A stretch of 64,000 nt of DNA from Flammeovirgaceae bacterium (GCA_020635915.1 JACJYU010000001.1:1054001-1118000), one strand, 5' to 3'; shown: positions 34,636-44,047, numbered from the stretch's first letter. Made by a program: numbers and translations. The notes: generated by a model not told the origin, from the letters alone.

Positions 34636-35913
34636 TCAAAATTTCCTGCCGGGAAAACAGGCCGTCTCCCCCAGCTCCTCTTCGATGCGCAACAGTTGGT
34701 TGTACTTGGCCATCCGGTCTGAGCGGGAGGCCGAACCGGTCTTGATTTGGCCCGTATTGAGCGCCACCGCCAAATCCGCAATGGTACTGTCTTCCGTTTC
34801 GCCCGACCGGTGGGACATCACGCTTTTGTATTTGTTCCGTTTGGCCAGGTCCACCGCATTGATGGTCTCAGTGAGCGTGCCTATTTGGTTCACTTTCACC
34901 AGTATGGCATTGGCCACGCCCTGGTCAATCCCTTTTTGAAGGAAGTCGACATTGGTCACAAACAAATCATCGCCCACCAACTGGACACGCCCCCCCAATT
35001 TGTCCGTCAACTCCTTCCAGCCCTTCCAGTCGTTTTCGTCCATGCCGTCTTCAATCGAAATAATGGGGTACTTGCTGGCCCACTTTGCCCAGTACTCGAC
35101 CATCTCCCCCGCTTTTAACTTTTTCCCTGACGACTTTTTGAAGTGGTACACCTTGGCCTTTTTGTCATAAAACTCGGAAGCGGCCGCGTCCATGGCAATA
35201 AACATGTCCTCTCCCGGTTTGTAGCCGGCCTTTTCAATGGCCCTCAACACCACTTCAATGGCTTCTTCGTTGCTGGCAATATTTGGCGCAAACCCCCCTT
35301 CGTCCCCTACATTGGTGGAAAGGCCTTTGTCGTGAAGTACCTTCTTCAAATGATGGAACACCTCCGTCCCCATCCTCAACGCCTCTGAAAACGAACCTGC
35401 CTTTACCGGCATTACCATAAATTCCTGAAAGTCAATGGAATTATCCGCGTGGCTGCCCCCGTTCAAAATGTTCATCATGGGCACCGGCAATGTATTGGCA
35501 TTCACCCCACCGATATAGCGGAACAACGACTGCCCCGTCTCCATAGCGGCTGCTTTGGCCACGGCCAGGGAAGTCCCTAGTATGGCGTTGGCACCCAGCT
35601 TGCTTTTGTTTTTGGTGCCATCCACCTCCAACATGACCTTGTCCACCAGGTTTTGATCCTCCACATCAAAGCCCACAATCTCTTCGGCAATGATGTCGTT
35701 CACGTTTTCCACCGCCTTGAGCACGCCTTTCCCCATAAAACGCTTTTTGTCCCCATCGCGCAATTCCACCGCCTCGTGCGTGCCCGTGGAGGCCCCTGAT
35801 GGAACAGCGGCCCTTCCAAAGGCCCCTGCCTCGGTGACCACATCAACTTCAATGGTAGGGTTGCCCCGGCTGTCCAAAATTTGGCGGGCATGGATACTTT
35901 CGATCAAGCTCAT
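34636..35913 (-). CDS. eno: Enolase
   Basis: Converts 2-phosphoglycerate to PEP in glycolysis. 425 residues, normal length. Signatures: ARQILDSRGNPTIEVDV (N-term), GAFGRAAVPSGASTGTHEA, NILNGGSHADNSIDFQEFM, ISIEDGMDENDW, QLVGDDLFVTN and LVKVNQIGTLTET, then VMSHRSGETEDSTIAD. The C-terminal end (LGETACFPGRKF) is slightly extended. A consensus -7 box lies 64 bases upstream of the start. Confidence 0.98.
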   Translation of the reverse strand: MSLIESIHARQILDSRGNPTIEVDVVTEAGAFGRAAVPSGASTGTHEAVELRDGDKKRFMGKGVLKAVENVNDIIAEEIVGFDVEDQNLVDKVMLEVDGTKNKSKLGANAILGTSLAVAKAAAMETGQSLFRYIGGVNANTLPVPMMNILNGGSHADNSIDFQEFMVMPVKAGSFSEALRMGTEVFHHLKKVLHDKGLSTNVGDEGGFAPNIASNEEAIEVVLRAIEKAGYKPGEDMFIAMDAAASEFYDKKAKVYHFKKSSGKKLKAGEMVEYWAKWASKYPIISIEDGMDENDWKGWKELTDKLGGRVQLVGDDLFVTNVDFLQKGIDQGVANAILVKVNQIGTLTETINAVDLAKRNKYKSVMSHRSGETEDSTIADLAVALNTGQIKTGSASRSDRMAKYNQLLRIEEELGETACFPGRKF

Positions 35914-35976
35914 TTATTTATCGGTTTAAAGGTTTTATAATCTTGTGCCTGGGCTTTTGGGCCCGTGCATGGCCTG

Positions 35977-35984
35977 CAAACATA
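35977..35984 (-). promoter_or_regulatory. Possible -7 element for enolase
   Basis: Read leftward, TATGTTTG matches TAnnTTTG. It sits 64 bases upstream of the enolase ATG, in a 210-base gap that otherwise shows nothing. No -33 TTG is seen at 19-21 bases. Confidence 0.35.
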
Positions 35985-36123
35985 GCCGTAAGTCCATCAA
36001 GCCCCATTCATAAAATTATTTTAGCGGGTTCCCTATCCCCAACCACCGGCCCTACACGTTGCCAACAAGCCCCTACTGTCCTCCTTTCCACCCAGGTGAA
36101 ATCCTACTGCCAGCATTAATTCC

Positions 36124-37248
36124 TTAAGCCCGGGAAGGCACTGCCTCCGCAAGCCGGCTTTTCTTGATCATCTCAACAAACTGGTCGAACAAATACCGCG
36201 AATCGTGAGGCCCGGGGGACGCTTCAGGATGGTATTGGACCGAAAATGCCTTTTTTGTTTTTACCCGAAGCCCCATAATCGTTTTGTCATTGAGATGGAT
36301 ATGGGTGACCTCCACATTTTCGTTTTTATCAATGTCCTTTTCGCTTACGGCAAAACCATGGTTTTGGGACGTCATTTCCCCAAGGCCGGTAAGCAAATTC
36401 TTTACGGGATGGTTAAGTCCACGATGTCCGTTATGCATTTTGTACGTGGAGATGCCATTGGCCAAGGCCAACAATTGGTGCCCCAGGCAAATGCCAAAAA
36501 GGGGCTTGCCAGAATCCATTATTTCCCTGACGGTCTTAATGCCATAGTCCATAGTGGCGGGATCGCCCGGCCCATTGGATACAAAATACCCGTCAGGGCC
36601 CCACTTCTCCATCTCCGCAAAGGTTGTTTTGGCCGGAAACACTTGCATATGGCACCCCCGTGCGGCCAGGTTGGCAAGGATGCTTTTTTTAATTCCCACA
36701 TCCAGTACGGCCACTTTGTAAGGTGCATTTGCATCACCTTCAAGGTAAGGTTTCTTAGTGCTCACCACAGAGGCCAGCTCCAGCCCATCCATGGAGGGCA
36801 CCTTCTTTAGTTCCTTTTTCAAATCTTCCGGGCCGAGCTCCGAGGAGATAATGGCGTTCATGGCCCCCTTGTCGCGGATGTGGCGTACCAACATTCGAGT
36901 GTCCACGTCCGAGATGCCTACCACATTGTTTTTTTCCAGGTAGGACTGAAGGCTTTCGGTGGCCGTCTTCCGGCTGTATTCGTCCGAAAATTCATTGACC
37001 ACCAACCCCTTTATCTTGGGGCCGTCCGACTCCTGTTCCAGGTCCAAAGAGCCATAATTTCCGATGTGTGCCGTGGTGTTCACTACAATTTGGCCATAGT
37101 ACGAAGGATCCGTATAGATTTCCTGATAACCCGTCATGCCGGTATTGAAGCAAATTTCCCCGCCCGAAGTCCCCCTTTTTCCTATTGCCTTTCCTTCCAC
37201 CAAAAGGCCGTCCTCCAAGAGTAGATATGCTTTGTTGGTCGCTTCCAT
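36124..37248 (-). CDS. carA: Carbamoyl-phosphate synthase small subunit
   Basis: Glutaminase subunit supplying ammonia for carbamoyl phosphate (pyrimidine and arginine synthesis). I chose the ATG at 37248 (MEATNKAYLLLEDG), giving 374 residues; an earlier ATG adds seven. The N-terminal CPSase domain (CFNTGMTGYQEIYTDPSYYG) is followed by a class I amidotransferase domain with nucleophile Cys in GICLGHQLLALANG and His/Glu in QYHPEASPGPHDSRY. carB is not adjacent. Confidence 0.96.
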   Translation of the reverse strand: MEATNKAYLLLEDGLLVEGKAIGKRGTSGGEICFNTGMTGYQEIYTDPSYYGQIVVNTTAHIGNYGSLDLEQESDGPKIKGLVVNEFSDEYSRKTATESLQSYLEKNNVVGISDVDTRMLVRHIRDKGAMNAIISSELGPEDLKKELKKVPSMDGLELASVVSTKKPYLEGDANAPYKVAVLDVGIKKSILANLAARGCHMQVFPAKTTFAEMEKWGPDGYFVSNGPGDPATMDYGIKTVREIMDSGKPLFGICLGHQLLALANGISTYKMHNGHRGLNHPVKNLLTGLGEMTSQNHGFAVSEKDIDKNENVEVTHIHLNDKTIMGLRVKTKKAFSVQYHPEASPGPHDSRYLFDQFVEMIKKSRLAEAVPSRA

Positions 37249-37266
37249 TTTTCTTTTTTGATTAAA

Positions 37267-37274
37267 CAAAAATA
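37267..37274 (-). promoter_or_regulatory. Possible -7 element for carA
   Basis: Read leftward, TATTTTTG matches TAnnTTTG, about 19 bases before the carA start and downstream of the rplQ terminator. The -33 element is not evident. Confidence 0.35.
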
Positions 37275-37336
37275 ACCCGTTTGGGGCATGATACCGGGGT
37301 CCCCCGCATTAAATTTTGCCCATAAACGATGGGCAT

Positions 37337-37366
37337 AAAAAAAGGACCAGTCATATCGACCGGTCC
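37337..37366 (-). terminator. Terminator after the ribosomal protein cluster
   Basis: Leftward, GGACCGGTC pairs with GACTGGTCC (one G-U) around a 5-base loop, followed by seven U residues. It lies 26 bases after the rplQ stop and separates the cluster from carA. A T-run on the other side could make it work in both directions. Confidence 0.85.
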
Positions 37367-37391
37367 CTTATCGTATTTTTTTGACCCTGCA

Positions 37392-37949
37392 CTATTCTTC
37401 GTCCTTCTTGCCTGCGGCCTTCTTGGTTGCTTTTTTCTTCACGGCCTTTTTGGGCTTTTCTTTCGCTTCCGGGGCTTCCGAAGCCACTTCCACGCCTTCA
37501 GCCTCCCCAGATGTGCCTTCCGTTTTCTTTGACCCACGGCCCCTGCGTGTTTTAGCCTTCTTCACGGCACCTTCCTTCTTGTAGATATCGTTGAAGTCCA
37601 CCAGTTCCATCAGGCACATTTCGGCACTGTCCCCAAGGCGCACGTCACCCAGTTTTATTATCCTGGTGTAGCCCCCGGGGCGGTCGGCAATGCGTGACGC
37701 CACCTCGCCAAACAGCACGGACACACTCTCCTTATTTTGCAAATAGGAGAATACCGTCCTGCGGGAATGGGTGGTATCGTTTTTTGACTTGGTGATCAAG
37801 GGCTCCACATACTTCCTCAATGCCTTTGCCTTGGCTACCGTGGTCGTTATCCTTTTGTTCAGGATAAGTGACGATGCCATATTGGAAAGCAGCGCATGGC
37901 GATGGGATGCCGTGCGGCCAAGGTGGTTGATTTTCTTTCCGTGTCTCAT
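37392..37949 (-). CDS. rplQ: 50S ribosomal protein L17
   Basis: 185 residues. The core (about 1-115, MRHGKKINHLGRTASHRHAL to CLMELVDFN) is a complete L17. It is followed by a 60-70-residue Lys/Ala/Glu-rich tail (RRGRGSKKTEG..., KKAVKKKATKKAAGKK), common in Bacteroidota L17. The start overlaps the rpoA stop by one base. Confidence 0.97.
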   Translation of the reverse strand: MRHGKKINHLGRTASHRHALLSNMASSLILNKRITTTVAKAKALRKYVEPLITKSKNDTTHSRRTVFSYLQNKESVSVLFGEVASRIADRPGGYTRIIKLGDVRLGDSAEMCLMELVDFNDIYKKEGAVKKAKTRRGRGSKKTEGTSGEAEGVEVASEAPEAKEKPKKAVKKKATKKAAGKKDEE

Positions 37950-38938
37950 TAGTCCTCTTCTAATTTATATTTTGAAAGGTCCATACCAAAGGTAAGGTTC
38001 TTTTCTGCCACCAGCTGTTCTAATTCAGCAAGCGATTTTTTTCCAAAGTTCCTAAACTTCATCATATCGGAGATCTCCAGCTTCACCAGGTCCCCCAATG
38101 ATTTTACGTCAGCTGCCTTCAGGCAGTTGTAGGCACGCACTGAAAGGTCCAGGTCGTGCAGGGCAGTCTTCAATAGTTTTCTCATGTGGAGCATTTCTTC
38201 GTCCACCTGCTCGATCTCGCTGTCCTTGCCGGTCTCCAGTTCAATGGATTTGTCGGAGAACAGGCGGAAGTGCTGGATCAAAATAAAGGCCGCCCCTTCC
38301 AGGGCCTTTTCAGGGTGGATGGAGCCATCCGTTTCTATATCGATAACCAGTTTTTCATAGTCGGTCTTTTGCTCCACACGGGTGTTCTCCACGCTGTACT
38401 TCACGTTTTTCACCGGGGTGAAGATGGCATCGATCGGAATAAACCCAAACAATTGCTCGGCCGGCTTGTTTTCCTCTGCAGGCAAATACCCGCGCCCTTT
38501 TTCAATGGTAAGCTCCACCTCAAACTGTGCCGACTCGTCCAGGTTGCAGATTACATGGTCAGGGTTCAGCACATCGAAGCCGGAAGTGAATTTGGCGATA
38601 TCACCAGCGGTGAACTGCTTCTGCTTCTTTATGTTGACGGTGATCTTGCTTTCGAAATTGTCTGAATTCTTCTTCAGCCGCACCTGCTTCAGGTTCAAAA
38701 TTATCTCCGACACATCCTCCACCACGCCTTCTATTGTAGAAAACTCATGCAATATCCCGGGGATTTTAATGCCTGTAATGGCATACCCTTCCAATGAGGA
38801 AAGGAGTATCCTCCTCAAGGCATTGCCGATCGTTACCCCGTATCCCCTTTCCAGCGGTTTGAATGTGAAAAGGCCACGAAAATCATCGGACTTTTCCATT
38901 ACAACCTTTTCCGGCATTTGAAATGCTAATATTGACAT
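37949..38938 (-). CDS. rpoA: RNA polymerase alpha subunit
   Basis: 329 residues. The N-terminal dimerisation domain (RGLFTFKPLERGYGVTIGNA, LRRILLSSLEGYAI) is followed by a linker and alpha-CTD (LDLSVRAYNCLKAADVKSLG, GKKSLAELEQLV), which binds UP elements and activators. It lies between rpsD and rplQ, in the usual order. Confidence 0.98.
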   Translation of the reverse strand: MSILAFQMPEKVVMEKSDDFRGLFTFKPLERGYGVTIGNALRRILLSSLEGYAITGIKIPGILHEFSTIEGVVEDVSEIILNLKQVRLKKNSDNFESKITVNIKKQKQFTAGDIAKFTSGFDVLNPDHVICNLDESAQFEVELTIEKGRGYLPAEENKPAEQLFGFIPIDAIFTPVKNVKYSVENTRVEQKTDYEKLVIDIETDGSIHPEKALEGAAFILIQHFRLFSDKSIELETGKDSEIEQVDEEMLHMRKLLKTALHDLDLSVRAYNCLKAADVKSLGDLVKLEISDMMKFRNFGKKSLAELEQLVAEKNLTFGMDLSKYKLEED

Positions 38939-38966
38939 AGGTAATGTATGTTTTTAATGATAAATA

Positions 38967-39572
38967 TTACTTGGAGTACAATTCGACAATCAACTGCTCA
39001 TTGATGTTCTCAGGAATGTCTTCCCGTGGCGGCAGGGTGATCAATTTGCCCACCATTTCCGCACCGTCCCATTCCAACCAGCTGTGCCTTTTGGTAGACT
39101 GGGCGGCCAGGCTATCCGTAATGATTTCCAAAGATTTGGACTTCTCCCGTACCTCAATGGTCTCGCCCGGGCGCAGGGTGTAGGAGGGCACGTTTACCAC
39201 TTCCCCGTTTACCAGGATGTGCTTGTGCACGACCAATTGACGGGCCGCCCTGCGCGTGGAGGCTATGCCCAAACGATATACCGTGTTGTCCAACCGTGTT
39301 TCCAACAATTGCAGCAATACCGATCCGGTAACCCCGCTCTTACGGGCCGCCTTGTCAAATATATTTTCAAATTGACGCTCCAAAACGCCATATATGTATT
39401 TGGCCTTTTGCTTTTCAGCAAGCTGAATGGCATATTCCGATTGCTTGCGCCTCTTCCCCTTGCCGTGCTGCCCCGGGGGGTAGTTCTTCTTTTGCAGGGC
39501 TTTGCTGTCGCCCATTATAGGTTCGTTGAACCTTCTTGAAATTTTTGTTTTTGGACCTGTATATCTTGCCAT
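38967..39572 (-). CDS. rpsD: 30S ribosomal protein S4
   Basis: 201 residues. It starts MARYTGPKTKISRRFNEP and contains the S4 RNA-binding domain (RLDNTVYRLGIASTRRAARQ, LVVHKHILVNGEVV). The zinc Cys cluster of some S4 proteins is absent. It nucleates 30S assembly. In E. coli S4 regulates the operon that includes rpoA. Confidence 0.98.
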   Translation of the reverse strand: MARYTGPKTKISRRFNEPIMGDSKALQKKNYPPGQHGKGKRRKQSEYAIQLAEKQKAKYIYGVLERQFENIFDKAARKSGVTGSVLLQLLETRLDNTVYRLGIASTRRAARQLVVHKHILVNGEVVNVPSYTLRPGETIEVREKSKSLEIITDSLAAQSTKRHSWLEWDGAEMVGKLITLPPREDIPENINEQLIVELYSK

Positions 39573-39593
39573 GGCTGGATTATGCGCTATTGA

Positions 39594-39992
39594 TTAAACT
39601 CTTCTTTTCTTTGGTGGACGGCAACCGTTGTGGGGCAAGGGCGTGACATCGCGGATGGTCGTGATTTCTATGCCCACGCCCTGGATGGTGCGTATTGCCG
39701 ACTCACGGCCAGACCCCGGCCCTTTTACAAACACTTCTGCCTTGCGCATCCCCAATTCATAGGCTTTTGTCCCACACTCCTGTGCCGCTGTCTGGGCGGC
39801 ATAGGGGGTGTTCTTTTTTGAACCTTTAAAACCCATCTTTCCAGCAGATGCCCAGGACACTACCTGGCCTGCCATATTGGTAATGGAAATGATAATGTTG
39901 TTGAAGGTAGCCTGGATGTGCACCTGGCCGGTAGCCTCCACGGTCACCACCCGCTTTTTGCTTTTGTCTTTTTTCTTTTCTGCCTGAGCCAT
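39594..39992 (-). CDS. rpsK: 30S ribosomal protein S11
   Basis: 132 residues with a Lys-rich start, then VHIQATFNNIIISITNMAGQ, ending in DVTPLPHNGCRPPKKRRV, the standard S11 C-terminus. It is part of the platform near the mRNA exit. Flanked by rpsM and rpsD. Confidence 0.98.
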   Translation of the reverse strand: MAQAEKKKDKSKKRVVTVEATGQVHIQATFNNIIISITNMAGQVVSWASAGKMGFKGSKKNTPYAAQTAAQECGTKAYELGMRKAEVFVKGPGSGRESAIRTIQGVGIEITTIRDVTPLPHNGCRPPKKRRV

Positions 39993-40010
39993 TTGAAAAG
40001 TCTTTATTTA

Positions 40011-40391
40011 TTATCCTTTAACTGCCTTTTTCTTGTTCGCCACGGTCTTGCGCTTTCCTTTGCGCGTGCGTGCATTATTCTTTGTCCCCTGGCCCCTTAC
40101 CGGCAACCCTTTGCGGTGCCTAAGGCCCCGGTAGCACCCGATGTCCATCAGGCGCTTAATGCTTAGCTGCACTTCAGACTTAAGCGCCCCCTCGATTTTG
40201 AACTGCTCTGAAATAAGGGCACGGACCACGTTTGATTCATCATCATTCCAATCCTTCACCTTCTTGTCCAGGTCCACATTGGCCTGGGCCAGTATCTTTT
40301 GGGCCGACCTACGGCCAATGCCATAGATATAGGTCAAACTAATTTCGCCCCTCTTGTTATCGGGAATATCTACACCTGCGATACGTGCCAT
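40011..40391 (-). CDS. rpsM: 30S ribosomal protein S13
   Basis: 126 residues starting MARIAGVDIPDNKRGEISL, with the H2TH region YIYGIGRRSAQKIL and a C-terminal GLRHRKGLPVRGQGTKNNAR. It contacts the 50S subunit and P-site tRNA. Two bases separate it from rpmJ. Confidence 0.98.
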   Translation of the reverse strand: MARIAGVDIPDNKRGEISLTYIYGIGRRSAQKILAQANVDLDKKVKDWNDDESNVVRALISEQFKIEGALKSEVQLSIKRLMDIGCYRGLRHRKGLPVRGQGTKNNARTRKGKRKTVANKKKAVKG

Positions 40392-40393
40392 AA

Positions 40394-40510
40394 TTATCCT
40401 TGTCTTTGTTTAAACCTGGGGTTCTTCTTGTTGATCACATACAGTTTGCCGTTGCGCCTGATGATCTTGCAATCGGCACTGCGTTTCTTTATGGATGCTC
40501 TTACTTTCAT
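40394..40510 (-). CDS. rpmJ: 50S ribosomal protein L36 (zinc-free form)
   Basis: 38 residues: MKVRASIKKRSADCKIIRRN, then GKLYVINKKNPRFKQRQG. This is a complete L36. Of the usual zinc ligands (three Cys and one His) only Cys14 remains, so it is the C-minus form normal in Bacteroidota. It lies between infA and rpsM, its usual place. Confidence 0.95.
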   Translation of the reverse strand: MKVRASIKKRSADCKIIRRNGKLYVINKKNPRFKQRQG

Positions 40511-40584
40511 AATCTTGATCTTAAGTCTTAAATCCTGCCCTTAGTAAGTCAATTGACCAAATACCAACGGCTAAAAACCATCTA

Positions 40585-40803
40585 TTATTTATACCTAAAC
40601 GTTATCCTTCCTTTTGTCAAATCATAAGGCGACATCTCAAGCTTCACTTTGTCCCCTGGCAATATGCGTATGTAGTGCATCCTCATCTTGCCCGAAATGT
40701 GCGCCAGCACCTCATGGCCGTTTTCCAATTGCACCCGAAACATCGCATTGGACAACGCTTCCAAAATGGTACCGTCCTGCTCTATCGACTTTTGTTTCGC
40801 CAC
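40585..40803 (-). CDS. infA: Translation initiation factor IF-1
   Basis: 72-residue S1-type OB fold: MAKQKSIEQDGTILEALSNA, MFRVQLENGHEVLAHISGKM, ILPGDKVKLEMSPYDLTKGR. It blocks the A site during initiation. Its first 22 bases overlap the 3' end of map, an unusually long overlap for this cluster. Confidence 0.98.
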   Translation of the reverse strand: MAKQKSIEQDGTILEALSNAMFRVQLENGHEVLAHISGKMRMHYIRILPGDKVKLEMSPYDLTKGRITFRYK

Positions 40804-41576
40804 TTATAACTATAATTTTCCTCTATATACTTATGTGTCGTCAATACTTCAGTCCTGTCCTCAAATACCGCCACCGTATGCTCAAAGTGCGCAGATGGCT
40901 TCCTGTCGGCCGTGCGTATGGTCCATCCATCGCTCTCCTGGACCACGTTCCGGGTGCCCATGTTGATCATCGGCTCAATGGCAAACACCATGCCCGCCTT
41001 GATCTTTGGCCCCCTCCCCCGCTTGCCGTAATTCGGCACTTCCGGGTCTTCATGCAGGTCTTTGCCTACCCCATGGCCTACCAGTTCCCTTACCACGCCA
41101 TACCCGAATTGCTCCACGTGTCCCTGGATGGCAAAACTGATATCCCCGATCCTGTTTCCCACTTTGGCCTGGCCAATGCCAAGGTAAAGCGAGTCATATG
41201 TCCGGCCCAAAAGGTCAAGCACCTCCTCGCCCACGCCTTCCAACGGGTAGGTATAGGCCGAGTCGCTGTGGAGGCCTTTGTAGTACACCCCACAATCAAC
41301 GGAAATAATGTCCGTCCCTTTAAGTTCGTACTCCCCCGGAAAGCCATGTACCACCGTTTCGTTAACGGAGATGCACAGGGCGGCCGGAAACCCGTTGTAC
41401 CCTTTAAAAGAGGGCGAACCCCCATGGTCCAGGATGAACTCTTCGGCAACTTTATCCAGGTCTTTCGTTTTGGCCCCGGGCTTTACCAGCCTGGCCACTT
41501 CCCCATGGGCTTGCCCCAAAATCCGGGCCCCCTCTTTCATCACCTGAATATCGTCCGCTGTCTTGAGGTGGATCAT
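40782..41576 (-). CDS. map: Methionine aminopeptidase, type I
   Basis: Removes the initiator Met. 264 residues. Metal ligands fall in the classic order: VDCGVYYKGLHSDSAYT (two Asp), GHGVGKDLHEDPEVPNYG (His), FAIEPMINMGT (Glu) and HFEHTVAVFED (Glu). The C-terminal end overlaps infA by 22 bases. It lies between secY and infA, as in most bacteria. Confidence 0.97.
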   Translation of the reverse strand: MIHLKTADDIQVMKEGARILGQAHGEVARLVKPGAKTKDLDKVAEEFILDHGGSPSFKGYNGFPAALCISVNETVVHGFPGEYELKGTDIISVDCGVYYKGLHSDSAYTYPLEGVGEEVLDLLGRTYDSLYLGIGQAKVGNRIGDISFAIQGHVEQFGYGVVRELVGHGVGKDLHEDPEVPNYGKRGRGPKIKAGMVFAIEPMINMGTRNVVQESDGWTIRTADRKPSAHFEHTVAVFEDRTEVLTTHKYIEENYSYKWRNKSR

Positions 41577-41582
41577 CCAAAC

Positions 41583-42893
41583 TTAAGCCGCAGCAAACTG
41601 AGAACGTCCTTTCACCCTGCCTGATTTCATCATCCCTTCATAGTGCCTCATCAACAGGTAGCTCTCTATTTGTTGCAAGGTGTCCAGTATCACACCAACC
41701 AAAATCAATAGGGAAGTACCACCGTAGAAATGGGCAAAATTTTGTGTAACGCCAGCCCTCACCGCAAATGCGGGAAGGATCGCCACTACCGCAAGGAGGA
41801 TTGCACCCGGCAAAGTGATCTTTGACAAAATTCCATCTATAAACTCAGCGGTCTGCTTTCCGGGTTTTATGCCGGGGACAAACCCACCGTTTCGTTTCAA
41901 ATTATCGGCAATATCATTGCTGGGCACCGTGATGGCCGTATAGAAAAACGTGAACAGCAAAATCAGGATGGCAAACAGCAAATTGTATTGCCATGACGTA
42001 AAGTCGGCAAAAGTGGACCCCACATAAGCCCCGATATCGCTATCGCGCCATATCCCGGCCAACAAGGGTGGGATAAACATCAATGCCTGTGCAAAGATAA
42101 TTGGCATCACGCCAGCAGAGTTTAGCTTTAGGGGGATAAAATCCCTCTTCCCGCCATATAGTTTGTTTCCCACCACCTGCTTGGCGTATTGCACGGGAAT
42201 ACGCCTGGTGGCCTGTGTAAGGGCGATCACGCCAACAACAACAAAGAACAATGTCAACAACTCTATTATAAAGAGGAGTGCCCCATTCATCCCTTTGGCG
42301 TCCATTTCCTGCCAGATGGCAGCAGGAAAACGGGACACGATCCCAATCATGATCAGCATACTGATGCCATTGCCAATCCCCTTATCGGTAATGCGCTCGC
42401 CCAACCACATGCAAAACATGGTGCCGGCCACCAGGATGATGATGGAAGAAACGACAAAGAACAACCCCGGGTTAATGATGGCCTCCTCGTTGATGGTGGT
42501 CCTCAGGTACCCGTAAGACTGTGCTGCCGTGATGGCAATGGTCAAAACCCTTGTAAACTGGTTTAATTTCTTTCTGCCACTCTCGCCTTCCTTTTGCATT
42601 TTGGTAAAGTGGGGAACGGCCACGGTAAGCAGCTGTACCACAATGGATGCCGAGATGTAGGGCATGATGCCCAAAGCAAAAACCGAGGCACGGCTAAACG
42701 ACCCGCCAAGGAAAGTATTCAATAAGTCGAAAAGGCCACCCTGGTTTCCGGCCAGGAGGTTGGCATCCACCCCCGGGAGCACCACATACGAGCCCAACCT
42801 GAAAATGATCAGGAAGCCGATGGTGTTCATGATCCGAACGCGGAGGTCCTCAATCGAAAATATGTTCCTTATGGTGGTGAAGAATTTCTTCAT
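41583..42893 (-). CDS. secY: Protein translocase subunit SecY
   Basis: 436-residue channel of the Sec translocon with ten predicted membrane helices. The plug and TM2 region includes LFDLLNTFLGGSFSRASVFALG, with IMPYISASIVVQLL, then IPVQYAKQVVGNKLYGG and NDIADNLKRNGGFVPGIKPG. Situated between rplO and map. Confidence 0.98.
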   Translation of the reverse strand: MKKFFTTIRNIFSIEDLRVRIMNTIGFLIIFRLGSYVVLPGVDANLLAGNQGGLFDLLNTFLGGSFSRASVFALGIMPYISASIVVQLLTVAVPHFTKMQKEGESGRKKLNQFTRVLTIAITAAQSYGYLRTTINEEAIINPGLFFVVSSIIILVAGTMFCMWLGERITDKGIGNGISMLIMIGIVSRFPAAIWQEMDAKGMNGALLFIIELLTLFFVVVGVIALTQATRRIPVQYAKQVVGNKLYGGKRDFIPLKLNSAGVMPIIFAQALMFIPPLLAGIWRDSDIGAYVGSTFADFTSWQYNLLFAILILLFTFFYTAITVPSNDIADNLKRNGGFVPGIKPGKQTAEFIDGILSKITLPGAILLAVVAILPAFAVRAGVTQNFAHFYGGTSLLILVGVILDTLQQIESYLLMRHYEGMMKSGRVKGRSQFAAA

Positions 42894-42895
42894 CG

Positions 42896-43339
42896 TTACA
42901 CTTTAGTCGCTTTGCCCCCTGCTGTTTCAATCGCCTTGATGGCGGTGGCCGAAAAAGCATGTGCTTCAACATTTACCTTTGCTTTTAGCTCGCCCCTTCC
43001 CAACACTTTTACTTTGTCCTTTTTGCCAACCACGCCATTGTCGATGAGCAACTGTAAATTGATGTCGGAGGACTTCGTTTTTTCCACCAACCCTTCCAGG
43101 GTGTCAAGGTTCACGCATTTAAAGTAAACCTTGTTGTTGTTGGTAAACCCAAACTTGGGCACCCGTCTTTGCAGTGGCATCTGGCCTCCTTCAAAGCCAA
43201 TTTTCCGGCTATAGCCAGAACGGGATTTCGCGCCTTTATGGCCACGGCCTGCGGTGCTACCGCCAGATCCTTGTCCCCTGCCCAGGCGTTTGTTCCTTTT
43301 GGTAGCCCCTTTTGCCGGTTTTAATTCGTGTAGCTTCAT
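42896..43339 (-). CDS. rplO: 50S ribosomal protein L15
   Basis: 147 residues. The basic Gly-rich N-terminus (KRLGRGQGSGGSTAGRGHKG) threads into the 50S core. C-terminal KVNVEAHAFSATAIKAIETA is standard. Two bases upstream of secY. Confidence 0.98.
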   Translation of the reverse strand: MKLHELKPAKGATKRNKRLGRGQGSGGSTAGRGHKGAKSRSGYSRKIGFEGGQMPLQRRVPKFGFTNNNKVYFKCVNLDTLEGLVEKTKSSDINLQLLIDNGVVGKKDKVKVLGRGELKAKVNVEAHAFSATAIKAIETAGGKATKV

Positions 43340-43340
43340 T

Positions 43341-43520
43341 TTATATCCCTGTTACGCTAACCAAATGACCCACTTTCCTTACCATGCCTTGTATCTGCGG
43401 AGTGTACTCCACTTCCACAGACTTATTTAGCCTGCCCAGCCCAAGCGACTTTATGGTCAGTTGCTGGGTTTCCGGCCTTTTGATCATGCTCTTAATTTGA
43501 GTAATCCTTACTTTAGCCAT
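43341..43520 (-). CDS. rpmD: 50S ribosomal protein L30
   Basis: 59 residues from the ATG at 43520 (MAKVRITQIKSMIKRPETQ); a longer frame reading into rpsE is not real. GLGRLNKSVEVEYTPQIQGM and VGHLVSV are typical of L30. It lies between rpsE and rplO. Confidence 0.96.
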   Translation of the reverse strand: MAKVRITQIKSMIKRPETQQLTIKSLGLGRLNKSVEVEYTPQIQGMVRKVGHLVSVTGI

Positions 43521-43524
43521 ATCT

Positions 43525-44043
43525 CTATCCGTTGAAAACCTTTGACAAGGTAATTCCCCTGTTCCTCGCAATTGTGTGGGCGTCCCTCATTCCTGTCAAT
43601 GCCTTGAATGTCGCCTTCACCACATTGTGCGGGTTTGAAGACCCCTTGGATTTTGCCAATACATTGTGTACCCCTGCACTCTCCAACACCGCGCGCATCG
43701 CACCACCGGCCAAAACGCCCGTACCGGCCGATGCCGGGCGCAACAACACAAAACCACCGCCAAACTTGCCCGTTGCTTCATGGGGCACCGTGCCTTTGAT
43801 AATAGGTACCTTCACCAGGTGCTTTTTGGCATCGTCAATGCCTTTGGTAATAGCGTCCGTTACCTCATTGGCCTTGCCCAATCCATAGCCTACCACACCG
43901 TTTCCGTCCCCTACCACCACGATGGCGGAAAAGCTGAACCTTCTTCCCCCTTTGACCACTTTGGCCACACGCTGTATGGCCACGACCTTTTCCTTCAGGT
44001 CTATTTCGCTTGCTTTTACTGTGCTGACGTTGCTTTGTGTCAT
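43525..44043 (-). CDS. rpsE: 30S ribosomal protein S5
   Basis: 172 residues: double-stranded RNA-binding N-domain (GGRRFSFSAIVVVGDGNGVV) and C-domain (LLRPASAGTGVLAGGAMRAV). It contributes to decoding accuracy and mRNA unwinding. Normal length. Confidence 0.98.
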   Translation of the reverse strand: MTQSNVSTVKASEIDLKEKVVAIQRVAKVVKGGRRFSFSAIVVVGDGNGVVGYGLGKANEVTDAITKGIDDAKKHLVKVPIIKGTVPHEATGKFGGGFVLLRPASAGTGVLAGGAMRAVLESAGVHNVLAKSKGSSNPHNVVKATFKALTGMRDAHTIARNRGITLSKVFNG

Positions 44044-44047
44044 TCTA

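Noticed and set aside
40614..41624. 336-residue rightward open frame
   Set aside because: Covers infA and map on the other strand, both well supported.
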